Source: Anthonomus grandis grandis
Taxonomy: Eukaryota; Arthropoda; Insecta; Coleoptera; Curculionidae
Direction of reading: 5' to 3'
Length of the DNA: 64,000 nt
NCBI RefSeq assembly: GCF_022605725.1
Contig: NC_065549.1
Location: forward strand, 17,637,614 to 17,701,613
Shown: positions 1-11,281 of the stretch, one piece after another
How the letters are laid out: every line of letters begins with the position of its first letter
Position numbering within the stretch: the first letter of the stretch is position 1
The notes under the pieces: generated by a model
Told to the model about the DNA's origin: nothing
The model's input: the letters and a program-made list of their open reading frames with translations, nothing else
Database searches by the model: none
Program-made: the position numbers and the translations under genes

Positions 1-759
1 AAAGACCTCAATTTATTCTTTGATTGGTGCCACTTGAATAGAATGTCCCTTAATATCAATAAGTGCCATAAGATTACTTTTTCTAAGCAAAGAAACCCTA
101 TTGCTTTTCTTTATAAAATAAATAATGTAGCAATTGGTGTCAAAACAGAAGTTTCTGACTTAGGAATATTTATTGACTCCAGGTTGTCTTTTAAAAGTCA
201 CATCAATCAGGTGACTGGTAGGGCAATGAAAATGCTGGGTTTTATCCAACGGTCTACAACTGATTTGTCTTTGTTTACTTTTAGATTACTTTATTGCTCT
301 CTTGTTAGGCCCATCTTGGAGTATGGCTCAATTGTGTGGTCCCCGTCATATAACTGCTACATTGAGCAGATTGAAAAAACTCAAAATAAATTTTTAAGGG
401 TGGCGGCTTTTAGATGTGGTTACAGGAGACAGGAGTATTACTATCAGTGGGTCAGGGATAACCTGAACTTACCCACATTGGAGTCACGAAGAACATTACT
501 TGACTTATGTTTTATGCATAAGGTTTTAAATGCTACTATAGATTGTCCCGAGTTATTGTCTCTTTTTAAACTTAGGGTGCCTTCCAGATTGAATAGACAA
601 TCAGAAATATTTTTAGTCCCATTCCACCATACCAATTATGGCATTAATGAGCCAATTACACGAATGGCTCGAAGTGCTAATGGTCTGTCAGGACAGATAA
701 ACTTTTTTGACTCTAGGATAACATCTTTTAAGGGGCAGTTAAAGAATATTATTTCATAG
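1..759 (+). pseudogene. Non-LTR retrotransposon reverse transcriptase, C-terminal part (5' end outside window)
   Basis: The frame is open from base 1 through a stop at 757-759, so the protein enters from the left of the window; the ATG at 34 is internal. Visible signatures are the RT thumb and C-terminal region of jockey/CR1-type LINEs: the LGIFIDSRLSF segment, the SLVRPILEYGSIVWSP block (around codons 100-115) and the IEQIEKTQNKFLR block. No stop or frameshift occurs in about 250 codons, so this copy looks fairly young. It is followed by a short 3' UTR and an AAAT-repeat tail, which marks the 3' end of the element. Function in the intact element: target-primed reverse transcription of its own RNA. 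The clade (jockey versus CR1) is not certain from this part. Confidence 0.85.
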
Positions 760-883
760 GGGCTTTAATTAATTAACTCATCTACACCTTACACTAATTT
801 ATAGATAGTTTTGTATATAATGTTTCTGAATATATTAGTTTGTATGGGTATGCTATGTAATACTTTTGTAAATGGATTCCGTT

Positions 884-906
884 AATAAATAAATAAATAA
901 ATAAAT
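884..906 (+). repeat. AAAT-repeat 3' tail of the LINE
   Basis: About six AAAT units directly follow the 3' UTR of the RT fragment. Simple-repeat tails in place of poly(A) are common at the 3' end of some non-LTR elements. This sets the right boundary of the LINE at about 906. Confidence 0.75.
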
Positions 907-2841
907 GAATATGTGATTATCTCGTTAAACTTTTATAATTGGGTTTTTATATCATATTAATAGTTATTTATTCTAATTTTTTGGATAACTTTTGAGATTG
1001 TGACTTTACTTTTTTTCTTTTCTTTTCATTCTTTTAGGATTGTTTGTGTGTGTTTTTTTAACTATATTTTTCATTGTTTTGCAACTGTTTCCTGTTATTG
1101 GGTAAGTTGCCTGTTGGAAATAAAGGCTTATTATTATTATAAAGGCTTATTATTATTGTAAAAATTTTAGACACTGGTTTTAATATGGAGAACTGCTAAA
1201 TTATATTATATGCACTTAATATTCTCCAATTTTCAGGTATTGTTACACTTTCACTAAATTTTAATACTTAACATTTCTGGATACTAATTCTGTGTTATTA
1301 TAAATATCCATAATATACCTTCGCCAATGTATTGGAAGGACTAATTTACACCAAGTACCAAATTGTAGGTTTATTTTATCTAGTCCCTAGTGGTTTAGAC
1401 CAAGAAATTTAATTTGGTTTCTTTTGGTCTCTTAGAGAAAAAATGGATGATACATTTCTATCAAGAAATTTAAGATGATTTTAAAAATTTTATTTACAGA
1501 ATTTAAACCTTTGATTAAAGGTACGAATGACTTGAAAATTTATTCAATTTTTTGATTAACTTATTTTAAATACTAGTCAGAATTTAAAAAAATTTATAAA
1601 AATCATGAGTGGAGAGAAACATGAATGAGTGTCTTGTTTTTTGTTTTTTTCAAAACATTCTATAAAGCAATAAAGTTAGCAGGTATCACCTGTATTATAA
1701 ATTATTTTATTGTTAAACAACAAAAATTATTTCTGAGGTTAACCTGTTCCAAAGTGAAATGTTAAAAAAGTGGTGTAAAAAAAGATAATTCAAATTAAGT
1801 CTCAAAATAAAATCTACAGGTGTTTATGCTGACACAAATGATATAGAGCAAGTTAAAATCGCTTATTCATATTATAGCATTGATAAATTTTTGAATGATA
1901 CCTTTGGACTTGTGCTCTAAAATCATTGTATATTTTGCAATACCTTTTGTTTTGTTCTATTATTGTTAAATTTACCTCCCTTAACTTCTGGTTTTGGCAG
2001 CATTTTTACTTATTTTTAAGCTTGTTTTTTAAGTTTTTTAATGTGTTTTTAACAATTTTATAGTTTAGAAATATGTATTGGTTCTTTGATATGAATTTGT
2101 AATTTTTTAGGGTGCTTCTACACAAGATTTTGTCTTATGCAATATAGCTCATTTTCTTTCTTAAACCACTCCATTTAGGAAGGCTCAAATTCATTTACTT
2201 ATTTTTAGGAAATAGGCTTACATTAGCTACATTTACAACATGTGTACCAAATATTTAATACTTGGATCAAATGATGTCATGAGGACAATTTGTGTAAATG
2301 GCAGTGCACTAATTTAATATGATACACAAATTTGATGCTTCCCAAACAGGATAGATTAAATTTTTTTTGGTGTAAACTCCTAGGAGCTATTTTGAAGTAC
2401 CAAAATGAAAAGTTTGACATTTTATTGGATGTTAGCTTAGGAGATTGGCTTTATTTTTGTATCCAAAAATAAAGATGAAGAGAAAGAGAAGGACAAGCTT
2501 AAACCCTCAAAAAATTTATTAATTTATTTTTAAGGAACAACACTTAAAAATGTAGAGGTTATGTTCTATAATTCTAGGTCTAAACTGTTAAACTCCCTTC
2601 AACTGACATTTTAATCCTAGAGATAATCCTGCAATCATTTAAGTCTCAAAATCATTCCTTGTAAACAGGGCTGTACTAAATAAAAATACCCAAGCTAACA
2701 TTTTATGCATAGACCCAACAGATCTGCATGTTGTAAATGTAGCTATTGACAAGAGAAAATGTATGATATTCAAACTAATAATTGTATTGATATTTTTTAA
2801 TTTTTTCATATTTTTTGAAACCTTGAAAAATGCGAAAACAA
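907..2841. other. AT-rich noncoding DNA, no gene seen
   Basis: No ORF with recognisable protein features on either strand. A short TTATTATTATTA microsatellite with a duplicated AAAGGCTTATTATTATT unit lies near 1120-1160. It may be part of a large intron of the minus-strand gene whose first exon is at 4265-4321. Confidence 0.5.
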
Positions 2842-3290
2842 ATATGAGGTGTTTGAAAAATAGATGGAGATATTTCAATGGGTGATTTGAAAAATTGATG
2901 AGATACAAAAAAAAATACAAGAGGTGAAGAAGTTTTATTTTTTAATGATTAATCAAACCACAAATATTAAAGTTGAAAAAAAGACAGTGGAGTACATTTT
3001 GTTGTCAATAATATTTACTAAGATGTCCCTCGGGATGCTACTGAACCTTATAATTTTAGTCTAATTAGGGCTAAATTAGCCTCTTAATACAACAAGTAAT
3101 ACTGCCAAATTTTAAAAAACCTAGTAGATTTTTTTTAATTTATAAAAAAATAATATAAAAAAAAAATTATCACCCCATATCTTGAAAACTGTGCATTTCC
3201 GAACCCATGTTTATAGAAACTTTTTCTCATATTTTTTTACAAGGAATCACCCATTAAAATATCTCCATCTATTTTTTGAACACCCTGTAT
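2842..3290. mobile_element. Small TIR element (MITE) of the CAGGGTGT family
   Basis: Inverted arms of about 45 bp: left arm from about 2846 (GGTGTTTGAAAAATAGATGG onward), right arm ending in ACACCCTGTA at 3289 and reading the reverse complement. The right end is the CAGGGTGTT terminus also found on other elements here (41807, 56376). No transposase is present, so it is non-autonomous. Arms differ at a few positions, so it is not recent. Confidence 0.7.
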
Positions 3291-4264
3291 AGTATTAGAT
3301 CTTTGTTAAAGTTGTTTTAAAATATTTCTAATACCCCCCCAAGAGGGTGTTAAAAGCAAGAAAAAGGATGACCCATAATACCATTATCAAAAAATGCAAA
3401 GTTTCTAAAACTTAGGGAGTTTATTTTATTTATATTTGTTTTTACCTGATTTTTAAAAATAATATTTATTATTGATTACCTGAAAAATATATCAGGTATT
3501 ACAAACAATAAGTTTTAAAAAAAACAGCTTTATGATGCTGAGACCATGTGGTGAATAACTTAAGCACTATTATGAAAAGCTTTCTTGTATATGACTTTAA
3601 TAAGTTAAATAATCCAATAATTGAAAACTAGTTTTATAGGATATTAACTTGTGTATGATTCCTACAAGAGTAATTCATGCATCAGCTTGCTTCAAACATT
3701 CATCAAACCTTTGACTGTTAGCTTGGGTACAGACAAACAGAACTTGAACTGCTATTTTAAGTGCTAATTAAATAAGTAAACAATTAATGAATTTCTAAGT
3801 ATTAGCATCATCTTTAATTAAGATTAAAACTTCTTAAAGAACTTCCCTCCAAAACTAAATTCAATAGTAGACATGACTTTCAAATATGGACCGTTCTGAA
3901 AGATATAACAACGCCGCCGACGTAGGTCGTGGCTTGATGCACATTGTACAGCGTACTTTATTTGAAATACGTGTTTTTTAACGTTACTGCGTTTATTGTA
4001 AATGATAACCAATATGACCTCCCAGTGCGTTTTCCTCGAAAAACATTAATTTCTACAAAGATTTCGCTAAAATCCCACAAATTTTCGACTAATTCCTACT
4101 TATTACACGCCTTGTTTTGAATGTGAACGGCTTTTTGACGAACAAACACAGATCACCTATAGGGGACCTGAGCAAGTCACATTCTAAGGACACCAGTAGA
4201 GTATGTGCACATTGGAAAGATTTTCAATAAAAAACAGTGAAATTTCGGAAAATCTGCTATTTAC
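3291..4264. other. Noncoding DNA left of the minus-strand first exon
   Basis: No recognisable protein. If the exon at 4265-4321 is real, this stretch begins its first intron (donor GTAAAT read on the minus strand at 4264-4259). Confidence 0.4.
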
Positions 4265-4321
4265 CTGACTATTTTCTTCGCTGCCTGTATTATTGGTGTT
4301 GGCTGCTTCGACTTCTGACAT
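4265..4321 (-). CDS. First coding exon of an unidentified gene
   Basis: On the minus strand an ATG at 4321 opens 19 codons (MSEVEAANTNNTGSEENSQ) that run straight into a strong donor, CAG|GTAAAT, in phase 0. The peptide is acidic, low-complexity and probably disordered, as at many N-termini. I do not recognise the family. Upstream on this strand lie a GC-richer stretch, a GCCATTT (YY1-like) site at about 4404-4410 and a palindromic E-box, which together look like a promoter. The rest of the gene must lie leftward and was not found, perhaps beyond position 1. It could be a chance ORF, but donor, start and promoter-like context agree. Confidence 0.5.
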
Positions 4322-4427
4322 TTTTGATTGGGAATCTAATATTTTCTCGAATAAAAATCTCACAAACACTACACGAACCTCTGCGGTCGTTGTTTATTCG
4401 AAGAAATGGCGGCCGGCGAAGAGCGTG

Positions 4428-4439
4428 GGTCACGTGACC
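4428..4439. promoter_or_regulatory. Palindromic E-box, CLEAR-type (GGTCACGTGACC)
   Basis: A perfect 12-bp palindrome about 110 bp upstream of the putative start at 4321. Its core GTCACGTGAC matches the CLEAR motif bound by MiT/TFE bHLH-zip factors (TFEB, insect Mitf) at lysosomal and autophagy genes. It also fits other CACGTG binders (Myc/Max, USF). Confidence 0.45.
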
Positions 4440-4789
4440 ATTTGTCAATGTCAACGGTGACAGTTGACAGTGGTGACACTGTTTATGCCTTAGGTACACA
4501 CCCCCAATGATTTGCGGACTTACTAAGAGATTTTTGCTTAATAAATATAATTTTTCCGATTATGTTAAGCCGAATTTTGATAAAAAATTATGTTACAATG
4601 AAATAGGTTCCAGACGATAATTGATTCAATACTCACCAATATCGTGGTCTCGGTAATTAGGACCGTTTACTATGATTAATGCGTTCTATTAAGCGGGGGG
4701 TGCGTTCAGAAACAAAAAGGCGGTGGTTACCTTAAGCCGGGTAAGGTAGTATGTCGTCTTCGGGTAACTTAAAAATCAGTCGTGTAAAG
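4440..4789. other. Intergenic DNA between promoter-like region and TE nest
   Basis: No ORF or RNA gene seen. Confidence 0.4.
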
Positions 4790-5420
4790 CCATATTTTAG
4801 CGAGTAAGCGCCTTATTCGTTTGTCTTACGATGTCCTAAGCGTTGCTTCATCATCTTTTTGCGCTCAAATGACTAAAAGTTGTCAGAGTTTTAAACATTT
4901 GCTACGTTTTGATAAGTAACAATTTTTTGTTGTTATTTATGTACAAATTTCAATCACTGATTTTCCAAACTAAATTACACAAAATATATCATTTACCTAA
5001 TTTTCTTTAATTAATTTACTTTTAGTAAGTATAAACAGTATAAAAAGTGTTTGTTAGCTTCCCTTCGAACAGTTCTGATGTATCGAGCCTATTAGCGGCC
5101 TCGGAAGACCGCTAACCCTTATATGGGCGCTTTTCGTATTTCACCTGTGGATACACCGGGTTGCACCAGCAGTAACCGAGGCGTTTCAGAATTAGCCCTG
5201 TACAAAAAACCAACGTTTCAAAATTAGCCGGTAAAATCAGTTGGTTCTGACCGACGAGGTATCAGATTAACCGGGATTTAATGGTGGAATCTTTGTCAAA
5301 TAGATTTTTCCTAAGATTCCTAACCTAGTTTTGTATTTTTTGCGGCTTAATTTTTGTAAATTTGTTGCTCAATTTTCATTTTAATTAATAAAATAAAACT
5401 TTAACCCTTTCGATACTAAC

Positions 5421-5437
5421 GGGTGTTATGTGTCCCA
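5421..5437. repeat. piggyBac subterminal 17-bp dyad, left copy 1
   Basis: GGGTGTTATGTGTCCCA, only 16 bp from the left tip. Other 17-bp copies: 5500-5516, 5818-5834, 8077-8093, 8120-8136, 8280-8296; a half-copy (GGGTGGGTCA) lies at about 5535. Likely transposase-binding sites by analogy with subterminal repeats in other piggyBac elements (inference). Confidence 0.7.
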
Positions 5438-6260
5438 CCAAAAAAACTGTTTTTAATATACGCATTTATTTTTAAATTAAATGTTTAAAAAATACTAGTG
5501 GGTCATATATGTCCCAGGCAATTCTTTTTACAAACGGGTGGGTCAAAAATGTATTATTTTTATATCGGCTGTTGTCCCAGTAGTATTATCCAGTTTTTGA
5601 AATTAAATATAACTCGTGGGATTTTTTTTTTGAGGTTAGATTGGATAGTAAATTTGAAATGTAAACAAGCGGTTAAGTGGCGCTCTTGTTTTTGTGGTTA
5701 TTAAAGGTGTTTTTTTGTCTTTAAAAGTGAATTAAAACTATGACAAGGTAAGTTTTAGTTAAGGTAAAATATTGTATGTTGTATTTGAATAAAATAAGAG
5801 CCAGATATTTAGATTTAGGGACGTATATGTCCCAGTCGTAAAATTAAGATTAAAGTGGAAATTTAGGCATTAGCTGTATGTTTCTTATAACGTCAATTTA
5901 TAAGGCAAAAAATCATTGAAAATTACAAAAAGTTAGTAAGCCTTTTCAATATGTGAATATTTTTTTGATATTTTTTGGTTGGAATTTATGCCTCTACACC
6001 TCGTAAAAATTTGAACATAATAATTTTATAAAAAGTTCCAATAGGTATTTAGAATTCAAATTAATATAATAAAAATAATACTGTATAATACGTTTATTAC
6101 AGTTTACAGTACGTACGTTTAAAAAATAATAATTACAGCATTTATAGTCGTTATGTTTGGTGAAGACCTACATGATATATATTTTTAAAAACCCATCAGC
6201 TGATGCTTACTTTTTTGTGCTTGCAGTAGAAAACCGCTAAAACCTAAAGAATTACAAGAA

Positions 6261-8024
6261 ATGGTTATGAGTATTGACCAGTATGGATTATCCGATGATT
6301 CAGATATGGAAGATCCTTTTCAAGATTCCGGCTCTGAGTACAAGCTCTCATCTGAAAGTGATATTGAAATGGATTCACCTAAAAAGAAGAAGCCAAAACG
6401 AGTCTCCCAGGATGAATTGGCAATTATTTGTAGTACCGACAATACTTCCAACATTGAAAACGAAAGCCCTGAAAGCCTTATTGAACCTGAAGTAATTGAA
6501 GAAAACCAGGAGAATTCTGAAAATGCAATTTGTGACACTACAAACATTCATTGGACCACCAGTAGCAGCTTATTCCAGCCAGCAAAAACCATACCAAAAA
6601 TAAAGATCCCTAGCATTTTGTATTCCGACATAACTCATAAATCGTCTGAACGGGAGTGCTTTTTCAAACTGTTTCCTAAAAGCCTGTTTATGTTTATTTC
6701 CCAATGCACCAACCAGAGATTACAAATTCTCGAAGTCAAAACAAAAAAAGCATATGCTCCAACTGATCATTATGAGATCATGATAGTTTTGGGGTGTTAT
6801 ATTGTTATGGCATATAACAAAGTACCGTGCAAGGCAAACTACTGGTCGTCTAATAAGTCACTTGGAAATGAAGCTATAAAAGAAGCCATATCACGCGATC
6901 GTTTTCTTCGTCTTACATCTAAGATGTATTATAATAATCCAAGTCGTCCAGAAAATTCAAGAAAGCTTTATTACATTGAAGAAGTAATGTCCTGTTTGAA
7001 GCATACGTTTTCAAAAGCGCGTTCGGAGAGCACATTTCAAAGCATAGATGAGTCTATGGTAAAATTCAAAGGCCGTTCAGCTCTTAAACAGTATCTTCCT
7101 CTAAAACCAATAAAAAGGGGCATCAAGGTTTGGGAAAGGTGTGATTCACAGTCTGGTTACGTATATGATATGAACATATATTGCGGGAAAGAAGTTGATA
7201 GTCCAGATAGCACTCTTGGCCAAGGATTAGGTGAACGGGTTGTAAAGACCTTATGTAAGTCTATTAGAGACCCGGAGGTAATGGTATGCTTTGATAGATT
7301 TTTTGCTTCTGTTTTATTGATGTCTTCCATAAAATTTGCTGCAGTGAGTACATGTATGCCAAAACGAAAAAATCTTCCAAAATTTGGAGATTTTGTCGCT
7401 AAACAAAACATGAAGAAAGGCGATTCTTGCTCTTTATTTAGCAACGTAGGTGTTGCTGCATACTTATGGAAAGATTCAAAAGAAGTAATTGTTCTCTCAA
7501 ACTGCCACAGTTCTGAGATGGAAACTGTAGAACGGCGACAGAAGGATGGAACTAAGGCTACAGTGCCGTGCCCCAAAGCAATCAAAGATTATAACTCCTA
7601 TATGGGAGGAGTGGATCTCTCAGATCAACTCTCCGGCCTTTATGATATAGACCGGAAGTCACAGAAATGGTGGAGAAAGGTGTTCTATAAACTTTTTCTT
7701 ACTTCAGCCACAAATGCGTGGATACTTTTCAAAGAAGCTCACAATCGTGATGTTCCATTTATAGTTTTTTTAGTTAACTTAGCTGAATCGCTTATTAATT
7801 TGGGAAGAGAAAATGCAGGCATGGTAAGGAAACGTTGTACTGGCAGACCTTCAAGTTCGTCAAGAAATATGGTAAATGTTGGCGATCATTTACCTATTCA
7901 GGGAACCACTCGACGTAGATGCCATTCGTGCTCGTCAAAAAAAATCGAAAAACGTACAAAAACTATGTGTTCAGGTTGCAAAGTTCCGTTATGCGCGGAC
8001 TGTTTTTCGATATACCATAAATAG
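6261..8024 (+). CDS. piggyBac transposase, full length (587 aa)
   Basis: DDE/D cut-and-paste transposase, acting in the nucleus on TTAA sites. The N-terminus (1-95) is acidic with a basic stretch at 41-47. The DDE_Tnp_1_7 domain spans about 120-480. The conserved acidic residues fall at D263 (SIDESM), D345 (CFDRF), D452 and D455 (GGVDLSDQ); the spacing matches the D268/D346/D447/D450 set of the cabbage looper piggyBac. The RKSQKWWRKVFYKLF segment follows. The C-terminus (about 545-586) is a cysteine-rich zinc domain, RRRCHSCSSKK...CSGCKVPLCADC, the DNA-binding module of the family. No stop or frameshift. The first ATG (6261) is followed by MSIDQYGLSDDSD; both M1 and M3 are plausible starts. 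Nothing visible rules out activity. Confidence 0.95.
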   Translation: MVMSIDQYGLSDDSDMEDPFQDSGSEYKLSSESDIEMDSPKKKKPKRVSQDELAIICSTDNTSNIENESPESLIEPEVIEENQENSENAICDTTNIHWTTSSSLFQPAKTIPKIKIPSILYSDITHKSSERECFFKLFPKSLFMFISQCTNQRLQILEVKTKKAYAPTDHYEIMIVLGCYIVMAYNKVPCKANYWSSNKSLGNEAIKEAISRDRFLRLTSKMYYNNPSRPENSRKLYYIEEVMSCLKHTFSKARSESTFQSIDESMVKFKGRSALKQYLPLKPIKRGIKVWERCDSQSGYVYDMNIYCGKEVDSPDSTLGQGLGERVVKTLCKSIRDPEVMVCFDRFFASVLLMSSIKFAAVSTCMPKRKNLPKFGDFVAKQNMKKGDSCSLFSNVGVAAYLWKDSKEVIVLSNCHSSEMETVERRQKDGTKATVPCPKAIKDYNSYMGGVDLSDQLSGLYDIDRKSQKWWRKVFYKLFLTSATNAWILFKEAHNRDVPFIVFLVNLAESLINLGRENAGMVRKRCTGRPSSSSRNMVNVGDHLPIQGTTRRRCHSCSSKKIEKRTKTMCSGCKVPLCADCFSIYHK

Positions 8025-8119
8025 TTTGCGCGTTTATGGTTTCATAATTAAATTTTATGTATTATGTTTATCTGGTGGTACACATTTGTCCCGATGTTTA
8101 CTTAGTTTTCATTACTAGT

Positions 8120-8136
8120 GGGACACCCGTGTCCCA
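8120..8136. repeat. piggyBac subterminal 17-bp dyad, right side
   Basis: GGGACACCCGTGTCCCA, a near-perfect dyad; the neighbour at 8280-8296 is GGGACATATATATCCCA. Both lie between the transposase stop and the right TIR. Confidence 0.7.
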
Positions 8137-9143
8137 GGTTGTATTTCTTTTATTCGCTTATATAAATAAATAAAAAGCAATTTTTTGTTTTATTTCTAAG
8201 CTACCTTATCCTATAACAAGATTTTTTATTTAAAAAAATTAAAATTTAAAACTCGTATTTTGAATGCATCAGCTCGTGTGGGACATATATATCCCATTAG
8301 TAAAATCAAAACCATTTAAAAAAAAATAAAGTCGTTGCGAAAGGGTTAATACAAGTTTTTTTAAAACTTTGTTTGCATATAGGTGTCGTCTATAAGAGCC
8401 CCAAATTAATTGAAAAATAAAACTAAGACCCTTACAATGTAACTGGGTCGTTTTTGTTTGTTTTGTCAATCTTTTCATGGAAAATGCTACCATATTTTGT
8501 TTGGTTTTCTTTGAAAAATTTAAACATATAAACATAAGCAAAAATCGATATTATTAAAGCTGTCAACTGTCAAACAAATTCTAAGAAAATCAATTGAAGC
8601 GTTTCCGAATGTTTAAGTAATCTACCGAAACATTTTCGATTAACCGATGAATTAATGGTAAATTCTGAAAAGTGCCCTATGGTGACGTAATGACTTGATC
8701 GCTCGAATGACATGTCTTAGAGACATGTCATATAGGCGCTTACTCGCTAAAATATGGTTCAAATATTTCCTGAAATTCCTGAACGCAAAATGTCATTTGT
8801 CATTGCTGACTTGTACAATGTTGCTAATTTTTTTAATTCAAGTTTTCATGAGTTTAAGTACATAATGATGGTTGTGAAAATTCAAAACGTAATGAGAAAC
8901 GAGCAAAATTGCCATTTTTATTAGCCACATTATAATTCTATGTCCATTATATACAGTGTGGCGTACCGAAAAATGCCCAAAATAACAACTAGTATTATTA
9001 CAATAGTAGTTTTATGTTGGAATGTTACCCTGCTGTATAAAATATTGCTAGGTTTAATTAGTCTACCTTTGGTAACGGTTAAATTGACTGTATGAGAATT
9101 TAAATTTTGCCATATTTTTGTTTTTCCAAATATTAAATTAACA

Positions 9144-9830
9144 ATGGCTCATACGCTTCAAGAGAGAGTTGAAATTATTTCAATTTAAGAAATAACTATT
9201 CCACACTGAGTATTAGGAAAGTGAGTGAAATATCAGGTTTTTCACATAGAGTATCCAGAGGATTTTATAAAAAAAAAGGTTTCATCCCAACAAAATCAAA
9301 CTAGTGCAGGTGATTAGCAAGGATGATAATGACCGCCGTTTACATAGTTTTTGCGAAACTATGAGTGAACGAATCATTGGTAACCCAGAATTTATTTTTA
9401 GTGTTTGTTTTTCTGATGAATGCAGCTTCTTCCTTAAGGGTATTGTGAACAGACATAATTGCAGATATTTGTCGGATTTCAACCCTAAATTATTTAGGGA
9501 GGTACATACATACCTAATATCCGGCAAACACATTTTTAAGCCATATTTTTTACCTGAAAATTTAACAGGGGAAATGTATGAGTTACTGAAAACTACTATT
9601 GAGACTGCTAACTTTAATTACTGCCATTGAGGGAGATGAGCGTCATCGGCCACAAAATTTAATTTTTCACAGAAGACGGAGCCTCTTCGCATTATATGTT
9701 TCCTGTAAGACAATTTCTGGATGGAAATTGATGGATAAAAGATGGATTGGCCGGAGTGGACCAACTGAATGGCCTGCCAGATGTCCTGATTTATTACCCC
9801 TTGACTTTTTTTGTAAGGTCACTTAAAATC
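9144..9830 (+). pseudogene. Decayed Tc1/mariner-superfamily transposase
   Basis: An ATG at 9144 begins MAHTLQERVEII, then hits a stop; homology resumes further on. The 9304-9630 frame holds the first catalytic block (CFSDECSFFLKG) followed by VNRHNCRYLSDFNPKLFREV, a signature of insect IS630/Tc1/mariner transposases. The 9599-9826 frame holds RWIGRSGPTEWPARCPDLLPLDFF, the block around the third acidic residue. At least two frameshifts and several stops, so inactive. A TATACAGTGTGGC sequence near 8951 may be the left end; no matching right TIR was found. Confidence 0.8.
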
Positions 9831-11281
9831 CAAGATGTATGCTATACAGCCCAATCCTTTAGAAGATTTGTGACAAGGAATAGTGCACGACTACCAACAA
9901 ATTACACCTGAAATGTTATGTAGTAGTTATAGTGCGCACATAATGTGCGCAAGAATTTCAAACAGTGTCTCTACTTTTGTATGGAAGAGGGCATCTTTAA
10001 TATTTAATTGATTAGAAATAAATGAAATATAAATATTAGAACATTTTTATAGCAATTTAATTTTTTTTAAGTATCCGACAGTCTGTTTATTTAGTCATTC
10101 ACTGAAAGAAAATGAAATACAAAATTTTTGTTCCTATTTCGTATGTTCTTATCTAGTAATGAAAATGATAATATGAAATCACTATTTTTAAACTCATAAA
10201 ATAAAATTTATCTATAAAATAAAACTAGCGGAGTTTCCTTGAATTTTGATCTGACTAAATATTTTTTTATATAAGTAGGTATACTAATTTAGTCGCCTAA
10301 AAATTAAAAATTATTTGGTTTTAAAAAACAATAAAGTTTGACAATATGTAATGGTTTAATAAGGAATAATAATCTTTTTTATGAAGCCGGAAAGATAAGT
10401 TCTTAAATAAAGTTCAAGAGTGATGGCGACAGACAAAAAGGTAATTGTTGATTTAAAATTCCTTCATATTTTCAACGTCAGATAAACAGATAGTTAATTA
10501 AATTGATAATTACAGATAAAAATGTATTTTGGTTTTAAAAGAGAAGGTACCTGGTAAATAAGTTTTGCTACCTCTTGTGATACGATTACCTAAGAGTAAA
10601 GTCTAACTTCTGTTTAATCCCTACCAAGAATTATATTTTGGAATATATTATTTTAAATGCTTTATTTATGCTATTTTTAAACACCGGTAGTTAATATAAA
10701 TAATAAAGATAACCACAGATGAAAAATTTACAAACAAAAAAAATCCAAACATATCAAAAACTTTATATTTATTAACGACCTTATAAAAAATCAAATTTTA
10801 CAGCTAAATTTACACGACTATATTGCATAAATTAATAATATATACCTTAAAAATTAATCACTATAAAAATTAGAAAATAATGAGTCGACATTTATAATTA
10901 GTGGCTCTACTTAAACTTCCGTCACTGCATCCATAGTCCACATTTGCTGCTGTTCTTCAAGAATATGACATATTCCCTTTTCCAATTTTCAGCAGTATCT
11001 GAGTCCTTATCAGCTCTATCGTCAGATCAGATTCGAAACAGTCCGATTAGTAGATTTTGTAACTTCATCCACCCACGTACTTGTCTTGAGCACGATTCTC
11101 CTTAACCAAATTTAAAAGCTTTATTTTAAGGATATGGTCTATTTTACTAGTACTAGAAGGTTTTTGGTTATTGTTATTATAATATATAGTCAAGATAGAT
11201 ATATATATAGTCAAGATATTATAACCAAGATAGATCATGACCTAATGCCTGTAAGGCGGACAGATGCCCTTGGCCCACTCT
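9831..11281. other. AT-rich noncoding DNA
   Basis: Apart from the end of the mariner remnant (to about 10010), no ORF, RNA gene or clear repeat was recognised. Confidence 0.4.

Larger units (their letters stand above)
5401..8349 (+). mobile_element. piggyBac element with TTAA target duplication
   Basis: TTAA at 5401-5404 and 8346-8349 flank inverted ends CCCTTTCG (5405-5412 and complement 8338-8345). TTAA target and CCCTT-type ends are diagnostic of piggyBac. Inside are one long transposase ORF and seven copies (one a half-copy) of a 17-bp dyad GGGWCATATATGTCCCA near the two ends. Short TIR plus complete ORF suggest a recent, possibly autonomous copy. Confidence 0.93.
4790..8757. mobile_element. 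Outer DNA element with perfect 23-bp TIRs, split by piggyBac
   Basis: A 23-bp sequence beginning CCATATTTTAGCGAGTAAGC at 4790-4812 recurs as its exact reverse complement at 8735-8757. Without the nested piggyBac the element is about 1.0 kb and codes for nothing recognisable, so it is a non-autonomous element. If the TIR is taken to begin at TTTTAGCG, a TA dinucleotide flanks both sides, which would suit a Tc1/mariner-type TA duplication; this is not proven. A TGACATGTCT/AGACATGTCA palindrome lies just inside the right TIR (8708-8730), and a TTAGCGG...CCGCTAA hairpin lies at 5092-5115. Confidence 0.75.

Noticed and set aside
4080..4230. Possible THAP-like text on the plus strand (SRVCAHWKDF)
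   Set aside because: Only one weak block, no CxxC start and no HRFP motif; not enough to call.
7157..7585. 142-codon minus-strand ORF
   Set aside because: Shadow of the piggyBac transposase in the opposite frame.
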